The position numbers and the translations under genes were made by a program. 64,000 nucleotides of DNA, taken from the NCBI GenBank assembly GCA_947500385.1, contig CANMSA010000004.1, positions 186,001-250,000 of the forward strand, written 5' to 3'. The notes under the pieces were generated by a model. The model saw only the letters and a program-made list of their open reading frames with translations, made no database searches and had not been told where the DNA came from. This DNA comes from an uncultured Flavobacteriaceae bacterium. Lineage in GTDB: Bacteria > Bacteroidota > Bacteroidia > Flavobacteriales > Flavobacteriaceae. Of this stretch, positions 63,375-64,000 are shown one piece after another (the first letter of the stretch is position 1; every line of letters starts with the position of its first letter).

Positions 63375-64000
63375 TTATTTATCAAGCGCCGCCAATAGCT
63401 CTTTTACAATTTTAAAATCATCAAAATCTACACGAGTGCCATTGGTTTCCTGATAGGTTTCATGCCCTTTTCCTGCCACCAAAATGATGTCATGGGCAGC
63501 GGCCATCTGACAAGCCGCCTTAATCGCCTGTTTTCGATTTTCGATAGACAAGATCTTCATGGAATTTTGGGGCTGTACCCCTGCTTCCATTTCCTCGATA
63601 ATACTGTTGGGCGATTCTGTTCTCGGGTTGTCCGACGTGAAAATGGCCCTGTTGCTCATTTCAGAGGCGATATGACCCATAACCGGACGCTTAGACCTGT
63701 CTCTATCGCCACCACACCCCACAACGGTGATGACGTTTTCATTTCCAGTTCTCAATGTGTTGATAGTATCAAGCACATTTTTTAGCGCATCCGGTGTATG
63801 GGCATAATCAACTATAGCTGTTATTTTTTCTTTCGATATGAAGTATTGAAATCGTCCATCTACATTGTCCAATTCACTTAACAATCGCAGTACTTCAAAC
63901 TGTTCGAGTCCCAGAAGATCTGCCGTGGCATAAATGGCAAGCATGTTATAGGCATTAAAATGCCCTATGAGCTTTGACCAAAGTTCACTTTCATTGATCT
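63375..64000 (-). CDS. murE: UDP-N-acetylmuramoyl-tripeptide synthetase, C-terminal part (partial)
   Basis: The last ~208 codons of murE; the gene continues beyond the window edge. The frame at the edge reads [30 protein letters not shown], then [84 protein letters not shown] and [10 protein letters not shown]. The DNPR motif typical of meso-diaminopimelate-adding MurE is present, so DAP is the expected third residue. It is 16 bases upstream of mraY. Confidence 0.95.
   Translation of the reverse strand, partial: INESELWSKLIGHFNAYNMLAIYATADLLGLEQFEVLRLLSELDNVDGRFQYFISKEKITAIVDYAHTPDALKNVLDTINTLRTGNENVITVVGCGGDRDRSKRPVMGHIASEMSNRAIFTSDNPRTESPNSIIEEMEAGVQPQNSMKILSIENRKQAIKAACQMAAAHDIILVAGKGHETYQETNGTRVDFDDFKIVKELLAALDK

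Overview
The window comes from a chromosome of the Bacteroidota, most likely a flavobacterium (Flavobacteriaceae; genus not determinable by eye). The signs are a short primary sigma factor without region 1.1, an FtsZ of 646 residues, an AccD without zinc-ribbon cysteines, TAnnTTTG-type promoter boxes with no obvious Shine-Dalgarno sequences, many small lipoproteins, membrane-bound AraC regulators, and DUF6443-type RHS proteins.

Layout. 1-7.9 kb: housekeeping genes (fbaA, accD, rpsO, pnp) mixed with unknown lipoproteins; pnp has a structured leader. 8-10 kb: an ECF sigma factor overlapping a membrane protein that looks like an anti-sigma factor joined to a beta-barrel domain. 10.2-18 kb: rpoD, a VF530-type DNA-binding protein, trmL, a large propeller/cytochrome c lipoprotein, a methyltransferase, a GyrI-like protein, and a one-base-overlapping rpe/ypdA pair. 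18-26 kb: lipoproteins, two complete two-component systems (TPR kinase plus NarL-type regulator; LytS-type kinase plus LytTR regulator) and a serine hydrolase.

26.3-39.3 kb is the most interesting part. A membrane AraC regulator precedes two tandem secreted proteins (malectin/FnIII and DNRLRE/FnIII) that share a C-terminal coiled-coil module. They are followed by an RHS protein whose variable C-terminal tip resembles a compact GIY-YIG-type nuclease, a one-base-overlapping candidate immunity gene, and a second, SpvB/TcB-like RHS protein. This reads as a polymorphic-toxin or surface-antagonism locus. It is followed by about 2 kb of palindromes and gene remnants.

40-52 kb is accessory: an LRR protein, an AOC-barrel/SnoaL protein, two AraC regulators around an alpha/beta hydrolase, a GH3 glycosidase, and a DevABC/TolC-like export operon. 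The export operon is divergent from a MarR regulator, and three copies of an 11-bp direct repeat cover its promoter. A tRNA-Arg(TCG) with an apparently swapped 19-56 tertiary pair and a 7-bp microsatellite follow.

52.5-64 kb (minus strand): yqeY and the division/cell-wall cluster murE(partial)-mraY-murD-ftsW-murG-murC-ftsQ-ftsA-ftsZ, with overlapping genes and a terminator after ftsZ.
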